From positions 186,001 to 250,000 of the forward strand of contig JAGMVK010000003.1 in assembly GCA_020747065.1 (NCBI GenBank): 64,000 bases of DNA. Reading direction: 5' to 3'. Position numbers and translations under genes: made by a program. Each line of letters begins with the position of its first letter. Within the stretch, counting starts at the first letter, position 1. The stretch is from Cadophora sp. MPI-SDFR-AT-0126. Its lineage: Eukaryota > Ascomycota > Leotiomycetes > Helotiales > Ploettnerulaceae. The notes under the pieces were generated by a model. The model was not told the DNA's origin. It made no database searches and was given only the letters and a program-made list of their open reading frames with translations. This document shows positions 44,370 to 56,390 of the stretch, piece after piece.

Positions 44370-46712
44370 ATGGAAGGCTTCACTATAGGGAAATCGATGA
44401 GCTTGACAGAAAGGAGAGCATCAATGCACACTACCTTCGAAGATGGCGACCTGTCACCGACACGAGCAACCCTCACTCTAAACACCAACACAAATGTGAG
44501 ACTACAATCAAGAGTTGATAAAGTGGTTCAATCCCGTCCTCGCGGTCCTCCGACACCCAATATGACCACCCCGTCCGCTGACCCAGATTCTCCCACTCAC
44601 TCGAGTCATGATCCTCCACCACCTCCTACACCGGCTGCAAGTCCAGGTCCAGACCACCCACAACCAGATTGGAAAGATGCAGGAGACCAGGAGGATTATT
44701 TCTTGTCAAAGATCAGATCGCATTTCAAGGTTGCGTCATCTGCAGAGCGACATCGCATATTGGCAGATCTCCTGAATCTCTGTACCAGCCAGCAATTAAG
44801 TTTCGTGCGACAGTACGTGGATCCTCTATTAAAGAAGGATCCATTCACCAGTCTGCCGAATGAGATCTGCTTAAGGGTGTGTATTTCCTTGTATTTGTTA
44901 GATGTGGCTAATTTCAATAGATCTTGTCTTGTATCGACGACCCCAAAGTTCTTGCACGAGCATCACAAGTATCACAAAGATGGCGAGAACTATTGGCAGA
45001 TGATGTGACATGGATGAAGTTGTGCGCGAAGCATGACTATGGGCGTAGGATGTCAGAGAACCACGTCAATACGCCCCCCTTCTCCTCTCTCCGACCTCCG
45101 CTTAACCCAATCCAAAATACCTTCCACGATGAGACCCACACCCATTCATTCCCAGGTGCGCCAGGTTCATCATACTCGCATTGGAGTACTGGCAATTCCA
45201 AGAGTTTCGATAGCTCGACGAGTACAAATGCTCTGCGGAGACCGAAGATGGCGCGATCATACAAATCACACTTCAAGCAGAGGTATCTGGTGGAGACGGC
45301 TTGGAGAACGGGTGGACGAAACATTGCAAAGCATATCACACAAGATCAAGGAGTGGTGACGAGTTTACATCTCACGCCGAACTATATCGTGGTTGCATTG
45401 GATAATGCGAAGATCCATGTGTTTGATACCAATGGAACGAATCAGAAGACACTCCAAGGACACGTAATGGGCGTATGGGCAATGGTTCCTTGGGATGATA
45501 CTCTGGTCAGTGGCGGATGCGATAGGGATGTCAGGGTGTGGAATATGGCAACTGGGTAAGTACATTTTGAGAATGTCCAGGATTGCACTAATGCGAAATA
45601 GGGAGAGTCTACATACTCTTCGAGGTCATACTTCTACCGTTCGATGTTTAAAGATGTCAGATTCGAGTACTGCCATCTCCGGATCTCGAGACACGACCTT
45701 ACGGATCTGGGATATCAAGACCGGGCTTTGCAAGAACGTTCTCGTGGGACATCAAGCAAGTGTTAGATGCTTAGAGATCAAAGGAGATATTGTAGTTTCC
45801 GGCAGTTATGACACCACAGCCAGAGTATGGAGTATCTCTGAAGGCAGATGTTTACGGACACTCTCCGGGCACTTTTCGCAGATTTATGCCATCGCTTTTG
45901 ACGGTACAAGGATAGCTACTGGAAGTTTGGATACCAGTGTGCGGATATGGGATCCAACTAATGGGTTTGTTTTGTTGTCAGATACGAAGGATTCGCTAAC
46001 ATGTTCAGATCCTGTCAAGCTATCCTTCAAGGGCATACCTCACTCGTTGGTCAATTACAGATGCGTGGGAATACTCTTGTCACTGGTGGTTCGGACGGCT
46101 CGGTACGAGTATGGTCGTTGGAAAAGATGGCACCGATACACAGACTAGCAGCACACGACAATAGTGTAACGAGTCTGCAGTTTGATGATACCAGAGTAGT
46201 CAGTGGAGGTAGTGATGGAAGAGTGAAAGTCTGGGATCTCAAGACTGGGCAATTGGTCAGAGAATTGACTGCACCTGCTGATGCCGTCTGGAGGGTTGCA
46301 TTTGAGGAGGAGAAGTGTGTGGTAATGGCCAGTCGAAGTAATCGGACCATCATGGAGGTATGTTACCTTAAACTCCGACTTTCGTCCGAAAAATAGCTAA
46401 CAGTACCAGGTCTGGTCCTTCTCCCCACCCGAAGAATCCCTCTACGAAGCAGCCACAACCCACGCTCAACGAACCCTCCTCAACTCCATATCCGCTGGTC
46501 CTCCTCGGCCTCTCAGTGCGATCGAATACAAGAGTTCTGCCTCCACCTCGAATAATCAGAATCAAGACCAGACGATGAGTGGGAATGAAGAGATTAGAGT
46601 CCAGGTCGCATACGCGAACGAGAGACATATGGAGGATGTGGAGATGCTGGATCAGATGCCGAGTACTGCGCCGCTAGAGGGGACGAGAGAGACATTCTTT
46701 AGAGATGATTGA
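44370..46712 (+). CDS. F-box/WD40 protein, Cdc4/Fbw7-like SCF substrate receptor (718 aa)
   Basis: Exons: 44370-44876, 44921-45555, 45602-45964, 46009-46357, 46410-46712 (2157 nt, phases close). The N-terminal ~140 residues are Pro/Ser/Thr-rich. The F-box is DPFTSLPNEICLRILSCIDD plus ASQVSQRWRELLADD, split by the first intron. A linker (HFKQRYLVETAWRTGG) leads into seven or eight WD repeats, for example LRGHTSTVRCLKM, SGSRDTTLRIWDIKTG, SGSYDTTARVWSIS, TGSLDTSVRIWDPT, TGGSDGSVRVWSLE and SGGSDGRVKVWDLK. Cdc4-type proteins recruit phosphorylated substrates (in yeast Sic1 and others) to the SCF ubiquitin ligase through propeller Arg residues. It is not the sulfur regulator type by context. Orthology to CDC4/pop1 is inferred from architecture. 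Confidence 0.92.
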
Positions 46713-48420
46713 GCAAGTCTTATGCAACTGTACAACAGAAGCTGGACGACGGATTTCATCGGGCTGTAGGCTCTGTGTCAAGAGTGGACTGCAACCATTT
46801 CTCTTGAGAAGGCTATCCATAAATGCGGAGACATCGAGGTAGATCCACAGAAGGAAAGAAAGAGCTACAGGAGATATATGAAAAGCAAAGGAGCGGACAC
46901 CGGACACATCGGGTACTATATCGAGTACCTTCAGCAACTGGTACACAACACAGCGCAATTCACTCACATTACAGTTCAGTCCCTTGCATTGTCGGCGTTC
47001 AGTTGTCCTGTTATTTCTGCACGCATTGGAGTTGGCTTGGCTTGACTTGAATTGGGTTTTGGGGATGGGAATGCACGATATCTTGGGATGGCTGGCATGG
47101 GTGGTATGGCATGGAAGGGAAGGAAAGGGCATACATGGAGTGAGGCTGGCATATACATGGTTGGGAGGAGGATAAATATGAATGGATGAATGAATATTTG
47201 GGAGCCCCGAGTAGCGAGGAGTGAGGAAGGGAGGGCACAGAGCGGAGATCGGCGTATTACTTCCATATAGAGGAAGAAAGAAAGAAGGGGTGGAAAGGAA
47301 AGGAGAATTTACTTGACTTGACTTGCACTTGACTTGACCTTGTACGTTTGTGTGATTGTTTGCTAGTGGGTGTTGTGTGTGTAGTATGTGTGTGCGTGAG
47401 TGGAGCTTGGAAAAAAGAATTCAAGACTGAAAAAGAGGGTTTTAATGCTGTGAACCTAGCTAGCTAGCTAACTGTCTTTTCGGTTGCTTGCTTGTATAGA
47501 GTGGTGGTGGGAATACAATTATCCCATCTGCCCTGTCAGTCCTGTAAGCCATGAAGATCAACACTTTGTCCTCTCTAGACCGTAAATGATCATTTGCGTT
47601 TCAAAGATGGCCTTGTGACTATTGGCTAATGTTGCGGTATCGACGAAGACTTGAGTAATTGGCATCAGCAGGCAAACCGTCACACAGAGGAAGGATTCCT
47701 AAGATAATTTACATGTTTATCTATTGTTTTGACAGGCGGTGGATTTTAAGCGAGCCCCTTCCTTCCATTTCCTTTCACCCTGACCAAACTCAACTTGAAT
47801 TTCATACCTCCAATTTCGCATTTTCTTTGAGGTTCTCATCATTTTCTATCCTACTCATATTTAAACTGTTCAATGAGTTCTGACACACTTCTCTGTTGAT
47901 CCCGAACTCCAGTTTATGAGATACGAGGTTCTCGAGGGAAATAATATTCAGTTTGTAGTTGGGTGCCGTCGTCGGGGCGAGGCGGTTGTTGAGGCAGTTG
48001 ATGAGGCGGTACGATTTGCGGTGTGCAACAAAGACTTTTGACGAGTGGATTATAGGTTATAGTCTATGATTGGCTGGGGCAAGTTGGAGCGTGAGAGTTA
48101 GAGTGTGAGATCTCACTGGATTGGAAGACTTTCGTTTCGGGCGGATTCTGGGCAGGCCTCGCTTAGGAGTGGTTTTCTTAGAGACAAGAAAAGGTTGACT
48201 TCTAGCACGGAAAACCGAACGATTCAGAAGTGAACCAAAGAGACCTTTGTGTGATATCTTGTGTTATTCTGTATACCCTGCTGAAGAAGTTTTCCTAGCC
48301 GATTTTGTCTAATCTGTGGCTTACTACCCAAGAGTTCGCCCATTCGCGGCTCCAGAAAGCCAACGAACAGCCTTCTCATATCCTCCCGCAATCTCCACCA
48401 ATCCTCTCACACCATACCCC
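46713..48420. other. convergent intergenic region
   Basis: No gene is supported. It contains ACTTG pentamer repeats near 47309-47340 and GCTA repeats at 47458-47470. The plus-strand frame 47659-47883 has no domain. Confidence 0.45.
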
Positions 48421-50601
48421 TCAACACTTCGTCATATCCGCCTTCGTACAAAACCCAAAGAATCCCGTCCGGAACGACCCCAAGTTCGTCTTCACACTGC
48501 TCTGACTCTTCCCAAGCATGACATCCACACTCCTCGCCCCACCACCAGGCGCCAGATCACCAGGCTGTGCCACGATACCTTGGAAGAGGGTGTAGGAGCC
48601 GAGGGTCTTGAAGGATGTGAGCGTGAATTTGACTTGGGTGTATTTGGGGGCGACGGAGAGAGGTTGTTTGGCGCCGTAGTAGAATATACCGGTTAGTGTT
48701 TTACCGGGGACGGCGAGGGTTGTGAGGAGCTGGGAGGTGGGAATTAGTTCCAAGGTTCTGGTTTGTGGTTGAGATGAGATGAGTGGAAGGGAGAGGAGGA
48801 AATGGAGATGAAGTAAGAATGGAAAGGGGATGAGAGACGTACAGCAGCCCGCACAATGAATCTCGGTCTTTTAGGATTCGAATCGTCCGAGAATGTCATT
48901 GATGGAACGACGAAGATATTCAGGTTGATGGCTTCTTTATATGCATTTTTCCTGTTGACGTCTTGGATGGTGATGCTGTTTACGAGGGGGCTGGTGAGGG
49001 TGTCGTTGAATGAGTAGTATGCTATATCGCCGAATGGATCGGAGACTACGCCATTGACGATGTTGTTTTGGATTACTGTTGCGTTGTCAGACTACACTCC
49101 GAACTGTTTGATTTGGAAAGTGAGTGTTGTTTACGTACCGGGGCCCTTGCTATACAATGGATACCCCGTATTCCCGCCCCCAGATTTGCCATAATAGTAC
49201 GTAGCGTTGATGGGAAGAGGTCCACGATTATATGTACTGACATTACCAGAGTATTGAACCTGACCAGTAGGAGACAAGTCCAAGTGACTCTCAATCAGAA
49301 TCCACTTCCTCGGCACAATCGGCTCAGACAATTTCATCCCTCTCGGCACCGTATCCATCATCTTCTCAAAGACGGAAAAGCAAGTATCTTGGAAGGCTTG
49401 AGGCGACGACATGGCCTGGATGGTAGCGTTACCGTCGGAGTTGAAGATGCGGAAGTCTGAGCGGAAGGTGGTGTTTTTGGTGGTTACGAGGGGACCGCCG
49501 GCTTTGCCGGTTGCGGAGAGGTATTCCTGCACGTTTTTGTTTTCGTAGATGAAGGGCGTGCTGTCGAATGTGTCGGCGCCGTCCATTCTGGAGTGAGGCG
49601 TGTTAGTTGTTGAGATTGAGGGAAGGGGGATCAGGGGATCGGGGACGTACTCAGGATCAGGACCGATGACTTCGTCGTCGAAGACTGTATGGTATCAGCG
49701 TGTTGTATGTAGGCGTTGGATATTGAAAGTGTTACCAATTTCAGGGTGGTTTCTCCTGTGCACAGCACCGATTGTATGTCCACATGCTCTAGCCACGGGT
49801 CAGTCATCAACGACAATTCGGGCAGATGGGCAACAAACATTGATTGAATCATCTCCTTAGTACTGAACCCCGCCTTGGCAAAAGTCGCATTCGACTTATC
49901 GAACGGGTCCTCTGCTTTTGGGACACCAGTTGGTCCTGCCTTCGTAGCGTCTATGCGTCCAGCTCGGAGCTTGATCATGCGTTGAGATGGGTCGCAGGAC
50001 AAAAGGCTGACTGCTAATCCCTTCAAATTCTGTTAGTCAGCTCAAATATAAAAAAGCGAATCAACGTACCAGGGCGATAAAATCGGCGGTAGAGACTTCG
50101 AGCGTAGAGAATAGGTTGAACTAGACTAGTTAGCTTGATCTGGTTCAACCAGACTAAGCAAGCATACACCCATGATCGTCTCATTGATAAAAGACTGACG
50201 AGGGCCATTCATTGTTGAGAAGACAATCCCCAAATTCTCATCACGGTCAGCCTCGAAGCTGATGGAGGCATCGAGTCCACTGCACTTCAATATCAGGAGC
50301 TGTTTGTAAGTGACGGAAGCGAGGTTGCTTACCCAGTTCCAGCGGCGACATCAGCAGTGATGAAGTCATGAAAGACAGTCCTCACCCACTGAGCAGCAGT
50401 CTGTGCACCACTGATATCTGCAGGTGGGCCATTGAGAGTCAAGTTGCAGGGCGTGACAGGAAAGATGATTGTCCCTGGTGTGAGGAGGAGTCGTTCGATG
50501 CCGAGGACTTTGTCCGCTAGTGACAATCCATTGGAGTCGAGAGCTTGGGCAGCTAAGCCGGTCACGTGAAGGAAGATTATAGGCACTATAAATCCAAGCA
50601 T
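48421..50601 (-). CDS. secreted fungal heme peroxidase with long C-terminal extension (563 aa)
   Basis: Exons: 50333-50601, 50168-50279, 50070-50120, 49839-50020, 49736-49788, 49651-49684, 49139-49587, 48843-49075, 48421-48729 (1692 nt, phases close). A signal peptide (MLGFIVPIIFLHVTGLAAQA) precedes the plant-type peroxidase fold. The distal helix is WVRTVFHDF (Arg and His), then GGLDASISFE (Ca-site region). The proximal helix is EMIQSIACGHTIGAVHRRNH with the heme-ligand His, reassembled across the exon 4/5 junction (GTTTGT donor). The core ends around FEKMMDTVPRG; a further ~190 residues (from about SEPIVPRKWIL to the end FGFCTKADMTKC) have no family I recognise. Substrate is unknown; peroxide-dependent oxidation outside the cell is inferred. 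Confidence 0.87.
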
Positions 50602-50659
50602 GGTGATAGTGATAGAGATCTCGATGCTGATGTGGTGGAATGTCGAGGGAGATCGTGGG

Positions 50660-50667
50660 TTTTATAT
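50660..50667 (-). promoter_or_regulatory. TATA box of the peroxidase gene
   Basis: The minus strand reads ATATAAAA about 60 bases upstream of the ATG at 50601, a usual TATA distance for a fungal gene with a short leader. No other core element is called. Confidence 0.55.
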
Positions 50668-53600
50668 CTCGAGCCTGGAGGCGAGTGCTAAAACTCTGAG
50701 CAGCCTGTGTAACTTTTCCGTCGCCAGCCAAGGGCCTAAGAAACTAAATGAGCACATTATTTGATGCAGAAATCAGACTGTTGGAGATGTATATGCAAGT
50801 GGACGTGGGATGAATGGTCACATCCGAGCAGAATTGGGAAATGGGCATTTGGGAATGACTTTTCCTCATATTGTTGTCCCAAAACAGTTAACCGAGCATT
50901 CAAAAGACATGGAGATAACTCATTCAAGCTGTAATTGGTACCAAAGACAGCTTCCCCAAGTGACTCTTAGTAAATGCCTCGTGTTCGACTTGAACGCATG
51001 TTCAAATGAAGCAAGGCTTCGAATGGACAGAATAGCTAGCTTTGGGTTTTTGAGCCGATTACCACTTGACTAGCCTGACCAGACAAAGCATGCAGATACT
51101 AATCCGAGTGTTCCCACTGGTCAGGCCACTTGCCAATTGAGAGTTGGAGCTGTCTCAGATAGCTTATAGTCTCTGTGCTGTGCCCGCCATTGCGGGTCCA
51201 ATTCTCCACATAGAATTGCTAGCTAGCAGAACCCCTTGCTGACATTGTGGTCAACCAGGCAGAGGTGATACTGGAGCTCTGCCTTCTCATTTGTGTGACT
51301 CTCCTTTTGGAGGAAACATGAAGTGGATCTCGTTCGACTTCCTGGTATCAGAGAGCGAAACTGGACACAATATGTCTAATGCATATTTTTCAACTAATCC
51401 GCCAGCTGAGAACTGCGGTGAGCTCTATTTCCGACTCCAGAGGTCCCTCGGAGTAAAACTTCGGGTTTACAAATTCGAAAGAGACGCAGGGGAGGAAAGC
51501 CGCCAGACTCCGGCATGCTGCTTCTGGCTATACGAGCAGAAAGCACTTAATGATATCGGATTGGTACTGATCAAATGCATACATGTGGCAAACATAAGCT
51601 TATTCTAGCTTATTCGAGTACAACACCAATCTCTTGCGAATAGTCATCGTAGGTCTGAAAACCTCTGCCGTGTGTGGTGAGACAGATGGGATGGTCCATC
51701 GAGAACTTGGAAAGGTCTCTTGACCAATACATTTGTATTCCCAGTCAGCTTCATGTTCTGCTCTGCCCACAGAAAGAAAAAGAATACAAGACTGAAGACG
51801 TGGATCCAAGATACAACTGGCATCTAGAGAATTTCAACATTGGTGTCGTCTTATCGACTATTTTCTGTCGCCGTCCTCTAGCAACTGCCAAGGTAGCATT
51901 CGGATGGTCCCCGTGGCAGCTAGCCCCGGCTCTCGTAGAGAGTGGCGCTCCTGAAAAATTGTCTCATGCAGAGAGCAAGGAGCGGCCCGCGTCCAAGACA
52001 ATGAAAAACCTGCATGTGGAATCCTCCAACGGCTCTAGCCAGTGATAGACTTCAGATATCTTCGCGCGCGGGTCGTATGTATGGGTTGAGAATGGACGAA
52101 AAGCCTCAAAAAAGAAATATACAGCAGCATCGAGTTCGGATGAGGCACGGGAGGCTGTTGCCAAAGATAAGCATTGAGCTCGTGCTGGTCTGAGGGGATG
52201 TTTCTGATGACTGTCAGCCCTAGGGATATTGACGGCCGACGACGGGAATTGAATAGACAAGTCATCATTGGAAGAGCCAGGGTAGCATTGCAAAACCTGC
52301 GAGCTGGGATTTGAAAGCACCTTCTGCTTTTGTTTGACACCCACATCTCAATGCCGGTAAGCTACTTCGTACAGGGGGCAATAATCTGACGTTTTCTGTC
52401 TGTGCAAGTACTAGAATATTCCTCTTCACAGGGGATATTAACCAATCAACCAATCCGATTCATTTGTTTCTTCCCAAAATCAGTAAAAACCGGGTCATTC
52501 AGCACAGACGCCAAAGGTCAGATTATTTGGGCATGTACCAAAGTAGACTCTGTCCCAACCATATGGAACAGGCATAGCCTTCTGGTCTGACGACATCTCG
52601 CCCCATGTACTTCAACGACGATTCGAAAAAGCAAATATGATTCATGACGCTGCGATCTCTCAATATTCCAGAAATGTATTCTTTGGGGCATACGAGCCAT
52701 GCAGGACCGTTGTGCAACTGTCATCGAGACCCGTGCCTGAGAGCGTGGGGGAGTAAGATGTGGAATTTTGGGTCTGGTATTACACAAAGTACCGGACACA
52801 AAGTACCGGAACTTCCCGATTATATACTGTGCCTCAGCATATGTCGCCACGAACTTGGCAAATGCCTGGAACGAGACAGTTCGAGCCTTTGACTGGATCT
52901 CAGGACCACAAGCAGTTGAGTGGCTGCTTAATGTCACTTGAGACCGACTTCATGCAGGGGATACTAAGCAATAGGCTTCCACGCCTGGTACATGCGTTTT
53001 TGACAGTCGGGATTTGAGTATTGAATTAGGACAGAGCTCATGGGAATGTCTAGATTGTCCAAAGCAGCCTCTCTCTTCTACTGCATGTGTCATGATGCGG
53101 AGTGTTGAGATTCGATTGACTCTTGTTTGACGCTGGCGAACAGCGCCTTGAAGCCGCCACTGTCCCACCTCCTTCCACTCATCTCACTTGAAAAATGGAC
53201 AATGTCGAGAGCCCGACGTCTCGTGCAATTCTTCAAATGACACTGAAAGCATTCGTCTTCGACCAGAAACGTACTTCAAAATTTCACAAAACTCGCACAT
53301 AACCATAAATGTTCGACAGCAGAAACTCACAAAATGCATCAAAACGGGGACCGAAAAATTTGAGCTTACCTAGCGATTGACCCGACAAGTACCGCAAGAC
53401 ATGATGACCACATCTAGATCGTCGAAAAGGGGCTCTTAAAAGTATACAAAAAAACAGCACGGTCCAAACAAAAACCTATTTCGGAAGACTGGCAGCATCC
53501 ACATTACTTATCGACCTCCCAAGCAAACCTTCCCACTACTTTCAACCACGCGATGATCAAATTCTCACATCTAGTTACCAGATCAGCACAAAACGCAATG

Positions 53601-54402
53601 TATCTTAAACAACAGGCAAGATATTAGATTAAAACCGTTTCGTATCGAGACAAATATCGCGATAATCCCATGTCATATTAGGCACATGGTTCTCGTAGAT
53701 GACTGGCTGAAATAGCCTGAGTACGACGTAAGTGCCGCCGCAGATCGCCTCGCTTAACCCCCCCCCCGCAAAGTGTTAGATTTGATAGAGGGAGGCGAAT
53801 GTGGTTGTTTGCGGCTGATGATGTGGGATGTACTATGGGTATTTTGCTGATGACATGCTGGATGTGGTAAATGAAGAGGGATGATGGGGATGTTTTTGGC
53901 CCCATGGGGATGGGATGCGGGGTAGCCTATAGTGCTGAGTATATAGATGTGGTTTGGGTATGAAACGATTGGAAGAGATATCCGGCCATTGCTAAAGTGC
54001 GTTTGACTAAGAACATGCGGCGTGGAACGTTCGATGCATGGAAGAACCTTCGACTGGAAGTTGATACGAGTAGATTGAGTTTTCTTGGCAATTAAAGTGG
54101 GTACGGGGTAAGCGAGATCAACAAAGGATCTGCAAGTGCATTATCGCCTGGTGGAAATGATCAAATACAGTGTCGCTCATGGAGACACGATAGAAATATC
54201 GAGCGGATAGTTCTCTATGTTGAAAAGGGTGCAGTATTTGAAACACCTCCGCGTCTGAAAGGATGAAAGAATTGAGCTCCAAACTCTGCTGCGCCAATAA
54301 AAAAAATCCCCAGCAAATCTGCCATCTTAAGGCTGCCTTATCTGATACAAAATGTGCCTTGTCCTCCCCACAATATCGATACTGCGATTTCCGAAACCCC
54401 TT
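50668..54402. other. gene-poor region with possible coding remnants
   Basis: No intact gene is supported. Minus-strand fragments have protein-like character, such as SSELDAAVYFFFEAFRPF (around 52100) with YHWLEPLEDSTCRFFIVLD just downstream. Near 52560-52700 another reads NGPAWLVCPKEYISG with RDVVRPEGYACSIWLG. They are in different frames with no good splice joins and may be a decayed gene. A C10 tract lies at 53758-53767. The plus-strand frame 51291-51608 is unrecognised. Confidence 0.4.
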
Positions 54403-56390
54403 TCAAACCTGGTCTCTCTTCTCTCCACCCCTGGATAATTGGGTGATATCAACATCATCGAGCACCGCCTCATTCCTCTTCGCAGCCTTGATTCTCTCCC
54501 TCTTCAATCTCCTCGTCTCAACATCCACCCTCCATGTGAATCCCCACGTAATGATATTCATCACAATAGCAGCACCGATGAAGCCCATCGCGATGCCGAA
54601 ACTAGTGGCATATCGAGGTGCATACCGAGAGTTGAAAAGTTGCGAACCTACTGCACCTCCGATTTGACCATAGGAGTTGGCGAATGCGATGGCGAAGGCG
54701 GATCCGGTCGCACCGGATGTCGTTTGGACTCGCCATGGCCACATCATGGTATACCTAATTGTACTTATTTAGAACTTTCTTTCTGAGATGGGGGAGGAGT
54801 GGGGACGAACCATGCTGTTGAAAATCCACCAGCGAGGATCGTCGCCGTATATACGCCACCTGTGCTAGGGAAGGTATACAGCACCGCGTAGCATGCTTGA
54901 ATGATTATCATGAAACCGAGGGGAATCAGAGGTTGAGGAATCTTTCCCGTGTCGGCCCAGATGCAAAATACGATTGTCAAGATACATGAGAAAATGGCAG
55001 GTGGGATATTGAGAAGCTGGACTTTGGCAATTCCGCTACGAAAACAAATAAGTCAGTTCACAGATTCGGAGCGGTGGAGTAGAGAATACTTACGTGAAGC
55101 CAAGGTTTGCAATCACCGTTGGCTGATAGAACTGCAAACCAGTAGTACCGACAGTATAGAATGCCCAGCAGAAGAGGAATAGCCAAATCTTGACATCTTT
55201 AAAGGCGAGCAGAAATTCTTTCAGCGAGAAGCTCGACTCGGCTGCTCGTGGGGAGTTGCGAGGAAGGCGTGCTTGCAGGAATGCTTTCTCTTTGTCGGAT
55301 AACCACTTTGCAGTTGCAGGGACTGTTGAGCGTTAGTAAAAAGTACTTGATGTTTAATCTGTCGTATCTTACAGTCCGGTAGAAAGAAGAAAACTATGAG
55401 TCCCAGAGCTACCGTGAAGAGTCCTTCGGTCAATATCAACCTGTAGCATTATCAGTGAGCGATTCATGTCAACCAAGAATTGTAGGCACAGTACCATTTC
55501 CAGCTAGAGAGACCATTGTTGACGCCATTGAAGGCAAAAGCAAGAATTCCACTGATGATAGGACTGAAGTTTCCGAGGAGTGTGACGAAGACCACACGAG
55601 GCGCAATCTCGTCAGGTCGATACCAGTAGCACATATGTAGAAGCATGCCCGGCCAGAGACCGGCCTCGAATAACCCGAGGAAGAAGCGAACAATGTACAA
55701 GCCTTGGCGGTTGGTGACTGCGGCATGGCATAGCAATACTATGCCCCAGGATATCTGATTTTGTCAGATTGTGGTCAAGATGATTCAGTGGGGAACGAAT
55801 ACCATGATACGTGCTTGCCAAACAGACGGACGAACTTTCTTAAGCAACAAGTTGGAAGGGACTTCAGCGAGAATGTACGGGATCTGAGAACAGTCAGATT
55901 ATTCGGACTCCGGTCTCACGAATCCCAGTACTCACATAATACATTGTCGTAACAAGGTTGTATTGATTCGCCGTCATCTTCAATTCTGTCATGATATTGT
56001 GCGGCGTGCCTCGATCCATGATCCGAGCATTAGAAACCTGAATAAAATTTAGTTAAAGCCACCCAATACTTCAGCAAAACTCACATTAGACGCATCAATA
56101 CTCTTCACAGCATACATGACAGCGCAAAGTGGGACGATACGCCAGTCAACTCGTCTCAACAATTTCTTCTCCTCCTCGGCGCTCAGCGAAGCTCGAGCTC
56201 GCATGAGGTCTGCATCATAACCCGTGATGTTCTCCTCTGATCCATCGTACTCGGGAATAACATCGCTTCGCTGGACGACGTGAAGTTTCTTGGGATGCGG
56301 CTCTTGTGTTGAAGTGATTGTGGAAGATGATAGCTCGAGATCAGCTGGTGAGGTCGCTTGGCCCTTTTCTGACACTTCTGGGACACCCAT
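54403..56390 (-). CDS. MFS anion:cation symporter, Dal5/Tna1 family (540 aa)
   Basis: Exons: 56085-56390, 55936-56037, 55803-55883, 55495-55754, 55373-55440, 55094-55322, 54811-55035, 54403-54754 (1623 nt, phases close; introns of 47-73 nt). After a ~75-residue cytosolic N-terminus come family landmarks: RRVDWRIVPLCAVMYAVKSI, then DASNVSNARIM, IPYILAEVPSNLLLKKV, RFFLGLFEAGLWPGMLLHMC, and in the C-terminal half YTMMWPWRVQTTSGATGSAF. The helix spacing fits 12 membrane spans. Dal5/Tna1 relatives import allantoate, ureidosuccinate, nicotinate or other carboxylates with protons; the substrate here is open. No catabolic enzyme is next to it. Confidence 0.9.

Noticed and set aside
50023..50208. Alternative minus-strand frame across peroxidase exon 3
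   Set aside because: The frame giving FNLFSTLEVSTADFIAL joins in phase with both neighbours and matches peroxidase order; the other frame does not.
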